From Oasisia sp. SBJ-2009 (Eukaryota; Annelida; Polychaeta; Sabellida; Siboglinidae): a stretch of DNA of 64,000 nt. The stretch lies in the NCBI GenBank assembly GCA_964017155.1, contig OZ024858.1, positions 28,929,687-28,993,686 on the forward strand. Reading direction: 5' to 3'. This document shows, in pieces, positions 12,705 through 27,047 of this stretch. A program made the position numbers and the translations under genes. Below the pieces are notes generated by a model. That model worked only from the letters and a program-made list of their open reading frames with translations, searched no databases and was not told where the DNA came from. How positions within the stretch are numbered: the first letter of the stretch is position 1; each line of letters begins with the position of its first letter.

Positions 12705-15135
12705 TATAATATTTTGGCCACGTATAACCTTCGTAAGTCTTATATTACTGCTTTACATAAACGACACATGTTCTGTTAAATCTTACAGTTCATATCGCAT
12801 TCATTGGTAGATATTAATTATTCATGCAATGTGTGTCTCCATAAGTGGTATTGTGAACAAAATGTCACCTCAAATGTCAATTTGCCTTTCAAACTCAATT
12901 ATATTACGGGTTTCCGGCTGATAATTACACGTTAGATTAGTATTAAGCGAACGCAACCAATTGCGTGGTGAGACTCTTTTTGGATGTAGTGAACACGTCC
13001 GAATCGGAGACCTTATTTGTATTGTCTGCATAACTTCAACTTGCAACGAATACAAACTATGGTCGAACATAGAACTAAACACAACCTAAAAATATATCCC
13101 GTTTTAATCCATTATAGTCAAACAACAACGGTTGTTACTAAGAAAAAAGTAAAGGCGTTTGCAGTGTACACAGTTGTGTTCAATGTTGCGATCGAACTAA
13201 CAATATTCCAGCAATCAGTATGACTATTTTGTTTTATTTCATAACAATAAAATCATTATATAGTTTATTAGCGTGTATTGCGTTTTCCATCAAACCTTTG
13301 ATGACGCGGACAACTGATATATTGCCTCTCTTAGTGTTGTCCGGCGGCATGACAACACGAGTGCAGAACCGGTTTACAACTTTGAGTATTTTCTATTGAG
13401 TTTCTCTGCACCGTGGCTAAGTCTTAACAACAGTGTTTTGTACTTTGTCTAGATTTATGGCGATCTATAAGTCGTCTTCTTATTGTTATTACTGGAGCTT
13501 CGCGACACAGGTCATTCTAATTGTTAGGCATGGAACAACCTCTAATAGTGGTGTATATGTTACATCAAAGACCGCTTCACCAATGGAGCACACGTGCGCG
13601 CGAGGAACAAAGCCAAACCCCGGGTAATCAATGACGGAGCTGCCCAGCAGCATCACTTCCGCTGCCATGTTCGTGTTTTGCCTTGCACCGATCGCCCTCG
13701 GCCCCACGCTCTCGGTGTCGACAGTTTGCCGTATTTATCTTCAGCTCGTTTTTATCGCAGTACCAGTCTACGTGATTGTATTACTAGTTTTCTGTGGTGT
13801 GATCAATTCGGCTCAATTCGGTTTATTGTTTTGTAAAGGATATATCTCGTCGTACAACTCGTATACAAGAAATTAAATATAGTACATGTTAGACGTGTAT
13901 TTAAAAGAGTGAAACATTGTCAACGAAAGGAAAGGAAATGCAGAATGCAAACAAAAACGTACCCGTATGCATCAATATTACTTGTTCAGCATTCTGATTG
14001 TCGTTTCTGCGCATGCGCAACAAATGGAAAATCCGAGCTGTTCGTTAACTTTCCTGTGATGATTACTGTGAAAAGTTTTTTTAAATGTCGTTCAATGCAA
14101 TAAAATATAATATTTTTTTTATAAATCACTGTCACGGATTATGGCGCACTACAGTCACGTGATTTACGGTTGCTATCAAAATATACCTCAAAAGTTGTTT
14201 GCCTCTTGTTAATTTGCAACAAATAACTTCGCTGAGAGGTTATATACATCCTAACGAACAACCCGTAGTATTTATATCATAAATGCTTTGTCTTTTCGCT
14301 GCACATTGATGATTTTACATGTATTGCGCATGCGCAGAAACGCCAATCGGAACGTTTTTAACGACCGGAAAAATGTAAGCGCTACACCGGCTCCTCCATC
14401 CGAGGGAAGAACTGGAAAGTACGAATGGAGACGGTAATCAGAATCAGCAGCGACAGCATGAGCTTTCTTTAAAATGAGACACCCGATCATTTCGGACAGC
14501 ACAGGTGTAGGTAAACTAATGATCTTGGCGGCTAAGAGTGAATTCTGTTTACAAGCCTATGGTGGTTATTTAGCGTTCCGTTCATTCTGGAGACGTTATG
14601 GTGTAGAACGTTGGCACAGCATCATCTGGAGAAATGTCCCACTGAAGAGAGATGTGATTGGAATAAGGAAAAATCACTAAAACGAGCTATTCTGACTGTA
14701 TCATACAAAAGTCTCATACACAATGTGGAAAGTCGTTAGTATACAAAATGTAAAACAATTAATGGACTTAGACCATAATCCCGAGGCGCATCTGTGTTGC
14801 TAATAAGCATTGCTGACTTTGTGGGGATTGCTTAGGAAATTGAAAAGCAAATGAACAAGTGTGACAGGAATTTCCGGTTTCTGTAATTTATCAATAATCA
14901 AATGTCTCTGTATTGTATTAAATGATCAACTGAAATCGATTAATAAGATCCTAGCATAATTGCCAGCTGTCTCCAGATAGAAGGCACGAACTGCCGCCTC
15001 CAGGTCAACAAGTCTACTAGTCTTACAGCCGTCCACCCGGCTCCAAATCTGAATGCAAAAGAAACACCTTATCTGTAACAGTCGATAGTGTCACTTGAAA
15101 AATAAACACAGAAAATTAGTAGTAACGAATACAAC
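12705..15135. other. Intergenic with promoter-like motifs but no recognised gene
   Basis: Short frames only. Two perfect TGCGCATGCGCA palindromes (14008-14019, 14325-14336) match the NRF1 consensus. An ETS plus YY1-like block (ACTTCCG next to GCCATGTT) lies at about 13655-13671. They suggest an unrecognised promoter or first exon, but I cannot assign a product to the short frames beside them (13594-13876 and 14474-14680). Confidence 0.4.
14008..14019. promoter_or_regulatory. NRF1-like palindrome
   Basis: TGCGCATGCGCA, a perfect NRF1 consensus palindrome, repeated at 14325-14336. In AT-rich DNA two copies 317 bp apart are unlikely by chance. Function is inferred only. Confidence 0.4.
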
Positions 15136-16258
15136 ATTACACGATCCTAGAAAAGCAGTAAGGAAGGGAACAGTGCACGATCACATGAGCAGTAAGGAAG
15201 AGAGTAGTGCACGATCCCATGAGCAACAATGAAGACAGCAGTGCACGGTCCCATGCGCAATAATTAAGGAAGACAGCAGTGCACGATCCCATGAGCAACA
15301 AGGAAGACAGCAGTGCACGATCCCATGAGCAATAAGGAAGACAGCAGTGCACGGTCCCATGAGCAACAAGGAAGACAGCAGTGCACGATCCCATGAGCAA
15401 TAATTAAGGAAGACAGCAGTGCACGATCCCATGAGCAATAAGGAAGACAACAGTGCACGATCCCATGAGCAATAAGAAAGATAACAGTGCACGATCCCAT
15501 GAGCAGTAAGGAAGAGAGTAGTGCACGATCCCATGAGCAACAAGGAAGACAGCAGTGCACGATCCCATGAGCAATAATTAAGGAAGACAGCAGTGCACGA
15601 TCCCATGAGCAATAAGGAAGACAGCAGTGCACGATCCCATGAGCAATAAGGAAGACAGCAGTGCACGGTCCCATGAGCAATAAGAAAGACAACAGTGCAC
15701 GATCCCATGAGCAGTACGGAAGAGAGTAGTGCGCGATCCCATGAGCAATAAGGAAGACAGCAGTGCACGATCCCATGAGCAATAATTAAGGAAAACAGCA
15801 GTGCACGATCCCATGAGCAATAAGGAAGACAGCCGTGTACGATCCCATGAGCAATAAGAAAGACAACAGTGCACGATCCCATGAGCAGTAAGGAAGAGAG
15901 TAGTGCACAATCCCATGAGCAATAAGGAAGACAGCAGTGCACGATCCCATGAGCAATAATTAAGGAAGACAGCAGTGCACGATCCCATGAGCAATAAGAA
16001 ATACAGCAATGCACGATCCCATGAGCAATAAGAAATACAGCAATGCACGATCCCATGAGCAATAAGGAAGACAGCCGTGTACGATCCCATGAGCAATAAG
16101 AAAGACAACAGTGCACGATCCCATGAGCAGTAAGAAAGACAGCAGTGCACGATCCCATGAGCAGTAAGAAAGACAGCAGTGCACGATCCCATGAGCAATA
16201 AGAAAGACAGCAATGCACGATCCCATGAGCAATAAGAAAGACAACAGTGCACGATCCT
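15136..16258. repeat. 34-bp minisatellite, about 32 copies
   Basis: Core unit contains GTGCACGATCCCATGAGCAA followed by TAAGGAAGACAGCA. The period is 34 bp, with a 38-bp variant carrying TAATTAAGG. Because 34 is not a multiple of 3, all three minus-strand frames cycle through the same 34-residue peptide and stay open for up to 345 codons. No domain, no start context and no spacer-like variation: a non-coding array, not a gene and not a CRISPR. Confidence 0.95.
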
Positions 16259-16302
16259 GTACAAGCGGTATCCTGTCGATCCTCGCACTGTACTTCGGCC
16301 TT

Positions 16303-17549
16303 GCCGTGAAACTACACCATGACGGACCTGACAACTAAACCAACACGAACCTGACAACTACATCAACGCGTACCTGACAACTACACCATCACGAACCTGA
16401 CAACTACACCATGACAAACCTGACAACTACACCATCACAAACCTGACAACTACACCATCACAAACCTGACAACTACACCATCACGGACCTGACAACTACA
16501 CCATCACAAACCTGACAACTACACCATCACGGACCTGACAACTACACCATCACGAACCTGACAACTACACCATCACGGACCTGACAACTACACCATCACA
16601 AACCTGACAACTACACCATAACAAACCTGACAACTACACCATCACGAACCTGACAACTACACCATCACGGACCTGACAACTACACCATCACGGACCTGAC
16701 AACTACATCATCACGAACCTGACAACTACACCATCACGAACCTGACAACTACATCATCACGGACCTGACAACTACACCATCACGGACCTGACAACTACAC
16801 CATCACGGACCTGACAACTACACCATCACGGACCTGACAACTACATCATCACGGACCTGACAACTACACCATCACGGACCTGACAACTACACCATCACGG
16901 ACCTGACAACTACACCATCACGGACCTGACAACTACACCATCACGGACCTGACAACTACACCATCACGGACCTGACAACTACACCATCACGGACCTGACA
17001 ACTACAACATCACGGACCTGACAACTACACCATCACGAACCTGACAACTATACCATCACGGACCTGACAACTATACCATCACGGACCTGACAACTACACC
17101 ATCACGGACCTGACAACTATACCATCACGAACCTGACAACTACACCATCACGGACCTGACAACTATACCATCACGAACCTGACAACTACATCATCACGGA
17201 CCTGACAACTACACCATCACGGACCTGACAACTACACCATCACGGACCTGACAACTATACCATCACGGACCTGACAACTACACCATCACGGACCTGACAA
17301 CTACACCATCACGGACCTGACAACTACACCATCACGGACCTGACAACTATACCATCACGGACCTGACAACTACATCATCACGGACCTGACAACTACACCA
17401 TCACGGACCTGACAACTACACCATCACGGACCTGACAACTACACCATCACGGACCTGACAACTATACCATCACGGACCTGACAACTACACCATCACGGAC
17501 CTGACAACTACACCATCACGAACCTGACAACTACACCATCACGGGCCTG
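16303..17549. repeat. 23-bp minisatellite, about 54 copies
   Basis: Unit ACCTGACAACTACACCATCA plus CGG/CGA/CAA (23 bp). Substitutions occur mainly at the last bases and at CACC/TACC. It starts about 45 bp after the 34-bp array ends, so two unrelated minisatellites abut. Edge copies are the most divergent. Confidence 0.96.
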
Positions 17550-17879
17550 ATTCGTGCCTAACTTAGTAATACTGATTAACCGACTGTTACGACTCTATGG
17601 TCGTTTTAGGGTTTTTTGATGACGTTGAATCTAGCTAGGTGTCCATTTTCGAAGTTGCGTAAGTAGGTATTACAGCCTTCTCGTTATGGTCGACGTCGAA
17701 GACAAAGCCATTATTGTGGTAGCAATAAACCTACGTAGTACTCGTGCAAGGAAGTTCGACTGGTGCAGTCGTTTGTGCGACCACACTGCAATTACAGCGA
17801 AATAAGGACATTTTAAGGAGTATTAATAAAATGTTCAAGAATGTACTGAAATGTAAAAAAAACCTGATGCATTATATGC

Positions 17880-18671
<792 letters not shown>

Positions 18672-18684
18672 GCTTGGCATGTCA
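18672..18684. repeat. Target site duplication, copy 1
   Basis: GCTTGGCATGTCA, identical to 22219-22231. The two copies bracket the minus-strand LINE exactly at its 3' tail and 5' end. Confidence 0.85.
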
Positions 18685-21600
18685 TCATCATCATCATCAT
18701 CATGCTGTCGGTCGCGAAGCGACAAAGACTGCTTCCATCACTTGACTCTTGCTCTCCATTTGTCTCTCTGCTGTGAGAGTGATGTCCAGGAGTCGATCTT
18801 TATGTCTCTCAGCTTCAGGTTTCTCTTGATGGTATCTTTGAACCGGAGACGAGGGCGCCCTCTCTTTCTGTGACCAGAAGACAGTTGGGAGTAGAGAACC
18901 TGCTTCGGTAGCCTGTCTGATGACATCCTCATGAGGTGTCCAGTCCACCGGAGATTCTTTCTGATCAGAAGATCTTCCATAGATGGCAGCCCTGTCCGTT
19001 CGAGTATTTCCTTGTTTGTCACTTTGTCCATCCAGGTTATCCTCATGATCGAACGCAGATGTCGCATCATGAAGGCATGCAACTTTTTCACCTGTCGTCT
19101 GTACACTGTCCAGGCCTCGGCTCCGTATAGGAGGGTGGACAGCACAATTGCACGGTATATCTTGCCTTTAACCCGCATGGACACATGGTGGTTGTTCCAG
19201 AGTCTCTGGCGTAGTCGGCCGAAAGATGCACTAGCCTTGGCCATCCTCCTCTGTATTTCATCGTCAATGCATCCGTCACTTGATATAGTGCTTCCGAGGT
19301 AGGTGAATTCCATAACAGAGTTCAGCTTGTTTCCATCAACCATGATATCCTCCTCTCGGGTTCTTGTAGAGTTGGGTTGGTACAGCACCTCGGTCTTCTT
19401 GATGTTAATCTTCAGGCCGAACTTCTTTGACGCATTGGAAAAAGCATCCACTATTTTCTGGATCTCTTCAGCAGAGTGTGCAACCAGTGCACTGTCATCT
19501 GCGAATAGCAGCTCCCTCATCAGTATCCGTGTAGTCTTGGTCTTCGCTCTGAAGTGTGCGACATTGAATAGGTCAGCGCTCTGTCTGGACTGTATGTAGA
19601 TGCCATCCCCCATGTCTCGGAAAGCATTGTCGAGCATTGCTGATAGGAAGATGGAAAAGAGCGTGGGCGCCAGTACACAGCCTTGCTTGACCCCATTTGT
19701 GACCCTGAACGATTCCGAGACTTCCCCTCCAACATTAACAGTCGCCATCATTCCGGTATGTAGTGCCTCGATCATTGTTGTGAACTTCTCTGGGCAGCCA
19801 TACTTCTTCAGTAGCTGCCATAGTCCGGTCCTCCCAACTGTATCGAACGCCTTACTGAAGTCGACAAATACCATGTACAGTGGTCGGTCCTGCTCAATGC
19901 ACTTTTCTTGTAGTTGTCGGAGACAAAATATCATATCCACGGTGCTCCGGTTACCTCTGAAGCCACATTGTGTCTCCGGAACTACCTCTGGTGTTAGGTG
20001 GGTAGATAGTCTGTTGAGGAGGATCCTGGCGAAGATCTTGCCTGCTATGGAAAGAAGAGAGATTCCTCTATAGTTCCCACAGTCTGTTCGATCACCTTTC
20101 TTGTAGATGGTTATAATGCTTGCATCCTTCCATGCTTGTGGTACAGAACCCATCTCCCAGGCATTGGTGATTAGTTGGTGCAGTCTGCTGAACAGATTGT
20201 CTCCTCCATGCTTCCATACTTCTGCAGGAATTCCATCTCCTCCAGGTGCTTTGCCATCTTTCAGGCTGGCGATTGCTCTAGCCATCTCATCCATAGTTGG
20301 AATCTCATCAAGGCTTGTCTTGGTAATGCGCTGCGGGATGTTGTCCAGAGCTTCGTGATCTATGTCGCCAGGGACGTTGAGTAGCTTCTGGAAGTGTTCA
20401 CTCCATCTTGCCACAACTCTCTTGCTGTCAGAGAAGGTTTCCATTCCGTCTGTTGATTTTAGTTGAACAGGTCCCTTCTTTTTGGGTCCCCACACTTCCT
20501 TCAGTCCATTGTAGAAGCCCTTCATGTTGTTACTGTCGGCAGCTCTCTGCAGCTCCACTGCTTTCCTTTCCCACCAGTCCGACTTCAGTGCACGGGTGTG
20601 TTTTTGTAGCAGTCTGCAGGCATCTTTGTATGCTGCAGTGGTGGATCTAGTACTCCTGGTTTGCAACACTCTCTGGTGGGCTTGATCTCTTCTGCTCATA
20701 AGAGTCTGTAGCTCCTGGTCGTTGGGGTCGAACCAGTCCTGGTGTTTTCTGTCCGGCTTGCCAAGATATGTCTTGGCTGTGTTGTACACAACCTGCTGCA
20801 GAGCTGCCCATTCCTCGTCTGGTGTTGAGTTTTCCTTCTCCTCCCAATGGGCGAGAGCACTGTCCATCTCCTGCTCAAAACTCTCCCTATGGCTGATGGT
20901 ACTTAGTTTTGCAGTGTTGAGCTTGGTCGGCTTATTTGTCCCTTGCCTGTTGTGCTTTTGTCGTATTCTGAAAGCCACTTTTGATCTCAGCATCTGGTGA
21001 TCGGTCCAGCAGTTTGCTCCACGCATGGCTCGGGTGCTGTGGATGTCCATCTTATCCCGACACCTCGTGATGATGAAGTCGATCATATGCCAGTGTTTGG
21101 AACGAGGATGCATCCAGGTGGTCTTGCGTTCATCCTTCTGCTTGAACATGGTGTTCGTCACTATCAGTTCGAACTCAGAGCACAGAGCCAGTAGAAGTTC
21201 GCCATTGGAGTTGCATTTCCCAATCCCATGTTTGCCCATGACCAAGGGCCACTTGTCATTGTCTCTTCCTATCCTCGCATTGAAGTCTCCTATCAGCAGT
21301 AGCTTATCGGTATGAGGGATGCCCCTGAGCACACTTGTGAGCTGGTTGTAGAAGGCCTCCTTGTTTTCGTCTGGGTTTGTCATTGTCGGAGCATACACGT
21401 TGATAATTGTAGCAAAGTTGTCCTTGCTCAGAGGTAGTCTCATCGTCATGATTCTGTCACTTACTGGCCGTGGCATTTCTGTCAGCTTTGTGATGATATC
21501 CTTTTTGATAGCAAAGCCCACTCCGGCCTCCCTTCTTTCTCCTTCGGGTTTGCCACTCCAGAAGAAAGAGTATTCCAAGTCGTCGAGACTACCAGACTCT

Positions 21601-22218
21601 GAGAACCTTGTTTCACATAGGGCGGCGATGTCGATGTTGTATTTGGCAAGTTCCATTGCTACTAGTGCCGTACGTCTTTCTGGTCGGTTAGCTCCTTCTC
21701 GGTCGAGGAGAGTCCTGACGTTCCATTGTCCAATTGTCAGTAGTTGTCTTCTTTGTCTTCTTCTTCCTAGCTGATTTTCCACTGTCGACGGAAGATGAGG
21801 TCGAGCAGCGCGGTCCTTGGTAACCCGGGCGACGGCCGATCCGGTATCATGTTTCGTGCAGTTGTACATTTCATGGAAGCTGCTAGCAAAAACTTTTGAA
21901 GTACCGCTGGCTTTTGCAAGTTACTAGCGACACTCTCTCGGGGAACAAATAGAGGTCTCACACCGGCAAGAACATGTCAAGACAGGCGCAAACTATTTGT
22001 CCCTGCAGTGGCTGGTCGAGAGATGTTGGGAGTTCCATACACCAACCGCCCTTGATGCTGCCACAGTGACATGGTTTTCTGTTTAGGGTTTGCTCCCTTA
22101 GCCTTCAGTTCTGACAAGAACCTATACCACAAGGCAGTGGTTTACAACTCTGCATGGCAGGGGCGTCAAACTCCCTGAGGTATTGCAATACCTGAGGTAC
22201 TGCAATACCTGCATACCA
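18685..22218 (-). mobile_element. Full-length LINE (non-LTR retrotransposon)
   Basis: A 3.53-kb minus-strand element bracketed by a perfect 13-bp direct repeat. It has about 350 bp of 5' UTR (21870-22218), one long ORF and a short 3' UTR ending in a (GAT)n tail at about 18685-18703. The 5' UTR carries an internal duplication around GGTATTGCAATACCT. The TSD length, simple-repeat tail and target nicking by an encoded endonuclease fit target-primed reverse transcription. Intact ends and ORF suggest a recent insertion. Confidence 0.9.
18738..21869 (-). CDS. LINE endonuclease/reverse transcriptase polyprotein
   Basis: Uninterrupted 1043-codon ORF. The N-terminal part is an APE/DNase I-like endonuclease that nicks target DNA: IGQWNVRTLLD at about 46-56, LCETRFSE at about 88-95, IGDFNARIGRD at about 192-202, and the SKHWHMIDFIITR block at about 255-268. 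The reverse transcriptase starts near 570 (SLKDGKAPGGDGIPAEVW). It has palm A VFVDFSKAFDTVG (about 664-676), GVKQGCVLAPTLF (about 725) and the catalytic box LLFADDSALV (about 785-794). The C-terminal region includes TLLYGAEAWT and RWTGHLMRM, typical of this LINE group. No stop or frameshift is seen, so it could still be active. The protein resembles RTE-like or so-called craniofacial development protein 2-like entries; I leave the clade open. Confidence 0.95.
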   Translation of the reverse strand: MYNCTKHDTGSAVARVTKDRAARPHLPSTVENQLGRRRQRRQLLTIGQWNVRTLLDREGANRPERRTALVAMELAKYNIDIAALCETRFSESGSLDDLEYSFFWSGKPEGERREAGVGFAIKKDIITKLTEMPRPVSDRIMTMRLPLSKDNFATIINVYAPTMTNPDENKEAFYNQLTSVLRGIPHTDKLLLIGDFNARIGRDNDKWPLVMGKHGIGKCNSNGELLLALCSEFELIVTNTMFKQKDERKTTWMHPRSKHWHMIDFIITRCRDKMDIHSTRAMRGANCWTDHQMLRSKVAFRIRQKHNRQGTNKPTKLNTAKLSTISHRESFEQEMDSALAHWEEKENSTPDEEWAALQQVVYNTAKTYLGKPDRKHQDWFDPNDQELQTLMSRRDQAHQRVLQTRSTRSTTAAYKDACRLLQKHTRALKSDWWERKAVELQRAADSNNMKGFYNGLKEVWGPKKKGPVQLKSTDGMETFSDSKRVVARWSEHFQKLLNVPGDIDHEALDNIPQRITKTSLDEIPTMDEMARAIASLKDGKAPGGDGIPAEVWKHGGDNLFSRLHQLITNAWEMGSVPQAWKDASIITIYKKGDRTDCGNYRGISLLSIAGKIFARILLNRLSTHLTPEVVPETQCGFRGNRSTVDMIFCLRQLQEKCIEQDRPLYMVFVDFSKAFDTVGRTGLWQLLKKYGCPEKFTTMIEALHTGMMATVNVGGEVSESFRVTNGVKQGCVLAPTLFSIFLSAMLDNAFRDMGDGIYIQSRQSADLFNVAHFRAKTKTTRILMRELLFADDSALVAHSAEEIQKIVDAFSNASKKFGLKINIKKTEVLYQPNSTRTREEDIMVDGNKLNSVMEFTYLGSTISSDGCIDDEIQRRMAKASASFGRLRQRLWNNHHVSMRVKGKIYRAIVLSTLLYGAEAWTVYRRQVKKLHAFMMRHLRSIMRITWMDKVTNKEILERTGLPSMEDLLIRKNLRWTGHLMRMSSDRLPKQVLYSQLSSGHRKRGRPRLRFKDTIKRNLKLRDIKIDSWTSLSQQRDKWRARVK

Positions 22219-22231
22219 GCTTGGCATGTCA
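22219..22231. repeat. Target site duplication, copy 2
   Basis: GCTTGGCATGTCA, identical to 18672-18684, at the 5' end of the minus-strand LINE. Confidence 0.85.
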
Positions 22232-25080
<2,849 letters not shown>

Positions 25081-25084
25081 AAAC

Positions 25085-25520
25085 CATTCCTTACATAAAA
25101 TTGCCACCCAAAATGGATTATCTGTAAAACTCAAACGTATGCAAAATTGTTTAGCATGCGCGGAACTTAAAACCCCCGTTTCTTATCAACACTACCCGTA
25201 CTTAAACAGTTGCACCAGTTGGCTTTCTGCTTTAAATCGCTTACATTTCAAATTAGCAACTATTTCATACTGTGTTCGTTCTATTCAACAACCCCCTTAA
25301 TTAATTAATCTCCTGTATTGCTCTTATATCCTCAGGAACCTTTATAATATTATCCGTTTCTTTAACAAACAACTTGTTATGCCTAAAATTAAGCTCAATA
25401 TGAGCAACACCGTTTTTTCTGTAGTTGCACCCAAAATCTTGAATCAACTCCATATCACTCAAACTAAAAAAATATTTGAAAGTACAGCCACGTTCGGAAA
25501 AAAATCACTCAATTAATTTG
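25085..25520 (+). pseudogene. LINE 3' fragment (RT C-terminal region)
   Basis: Conceptual translation gives LKRMQNCLACAELKTP, then ALNRLHFKLATISYCV, then KLNMSNTVFSVVAPKILNQL and FGKKSLN. This is the terminal domain of CR1/Jockey-like LINE polyproteins (usually VLNRIHFKLATI, then AFSVVAPKIWN). Stops and a frame change near 25300 break it. No catalytic part is present. Confidence 0.75.
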
Positions 25521-25682
25521 TGTGAAATCGTGTTCCACCCTAATTAAGCAGCGGTCCAGTTGTCCAATAATGATTTTTGTCTGTCCTCAAACACGTTTGC
25601 ATTTGTTGAGTTTGAAATGAAGCTGACCGTAATCAGTGTATGAGCACTGTGCAGGGCCATTACATTTTTACTTTTGAATGAG

Positions 25683-25995
25683 TCCTTGGCCTCAAACAGA
25701 GACATCCTCGGACTCAACCAATGACATATTTAGCTCAGTCAGTTTCGTCTTTGGCCTAAATCAATTACATCGTTGGCCTCAACCAATCACATCCTTTGCA
25801 TCAATCAATGACGTATTTTGCCTCAACCAATTATATATTTGGCCTCAACCGATGACCCCATTTTTCTCAACCAACGACATAAATTGGCCTCAGCCAATGG
25901 CATCATTGGCCTCAACCAATTACACCTTTGGCTGCAACCAATGACATCCTTGGCCTAAACCAATGACACCTTTGGTCCTTGGCCTCAACCAATAT
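25683..25995 (+). repeat. Degenerate 22-bp CCAAT minisatellite
   Basis: Repeats of TTGGCCTCAACCAATGACAT and variants, about 14 copies with about 45 differences between extremes. Nearly every unit carries CCAAT. No promoter or gene start is seen next to it. Confidence 0.85.
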
Positions 25996-26039
25996 AGGCA
26001 GGCCTACGTATATACGGGTACATAGTATTTGATATGACG

Positions 26040-26040
<1 letters not shown>

Positions 26041-26101
<61 letters not shown>

Positions 26102-26248
26102 GATTATTATTATTCCTTTATAATAAGTTATGTAACACCTCTGTGTAAGGTCTGTTTGACATCAAAACATATTATTAAGGCCTACATCAGGATTAACTCC
26201 AGCACGTGTGTATGTATGTATGTATGTATGTATGTATGTATGTATGTA

Positions 26249-26325
<77 letters not shown>
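26041..26325. repeat. (TA)n and (GTAT)n microsatellites
   Basis: A TA run at about 26042-26100, then unique sequence, then a GTAT tetranucleotide run (about 26209-26247) that passes into TA (to about 26325). Confidence 0.95.
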
Positions 26326-26327
<2 letters not shown>

Positions 26328-26710
26328 GGGCCTCAAGGGTCTGCTAAGATGCAACATTTCCATAGCATATTAATGCCTGGAATGACGCTGAATGGTTTAA
26401 CTAAAGCAGTCGGTATACATATTTGTGCTAAAATTAGTTATAACGGCGAAATCAAAACATGTCCGGATTTGACAAAAGTGCAGTCATGTATTGCCGGCAG
26501 GGCATTGAAAACTTGCAATCAGTTATGCTCGGGTGTTATCGTGGTCGGCCCACGTACACACTGGTCTTCGTGGGGCCAAGGCACATACCTATCTACTAGT
26601 GATCCCGTCACTGATGGCTGGAACGCAATTACGCTGTAGAGTCAAGGTTCGTTTAATGACGACGGACTTTTTCAACACAAAGAGGGAACGTATGTATTAA
26701 TTACATTCCA

Positions 26711-26713
<3 letters not shown>
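26326..26713. other. Intergenic, nothing recognised
   Basis: A 143-codon frame (26208-26639) includes this unique part (for example KAVGIHICAKISYNGEIKTCPDL), but it opens in a microsatellite and has no recognisable domain. I do not call a gene. Confidence 0.4.

Positions 26714-26779
<66 letters not shown>
26714..26779. repeat. (TA)n microsatellite
   Basis: About 65 bp of TA. Confidence 0.96.
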
Positions 26780-26782
<3 letters not shown>

Positions 26783-26805
26783 TAGTACTAACTATTAGTT
26801 GGTGC

Positions 26806-27047
26806 AGCCCTTACAAAAAAGAGCCAATGGTATACCACTGAATACCATTCAGTATCATTCAGTACTGGTCATTGGACCATTCAATGGTATTTCAGTAGGA
26901 CTCAGTGGTAGGCCCTACTGTCAATGGTAATTAAAAACCATTCAATACCACTGAACGGTAGAAAGAGTCCAAAATATCATTCCTATACCATTCAGATACC
27001 ATTCAAATAGCCTTATTGTATTGGAATGATATTTTTGGGTAAGGGCT
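26806..27047. mobile_element. MITE-like element, 242 bp, with internal CCATTCA motifs
   Basis: Begins AGCCCTTACAAAAAA and ends TTTTTGGGTAAGGGCT, an inverted pair (AGCCCTTAC then A-rich). The interior is packed with short direct and inverted copies of ACCATTCAATGGTA and ATACCATTCAGTA. No coding sequence. The outer bases (GTTGGTGC / AGCAAC) are also partly complementary, so no clear target duplication can be set. A non-autonomous DNA transposon is the best reading. Confidence 0.65.

Noticed and set aside
15136..17549. CRISPR-like array (regular short repeats)
   Set aside because: The units are contiguous near-identical repeats with no unique spacers, in a eukaryotic genome. They are minisatellites.
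26208..26639. 143-codon frame after a TA microsatellite
   Set aside because: The start lies in the microsatellite, and the unique part has no domain and no splice or promoter context.
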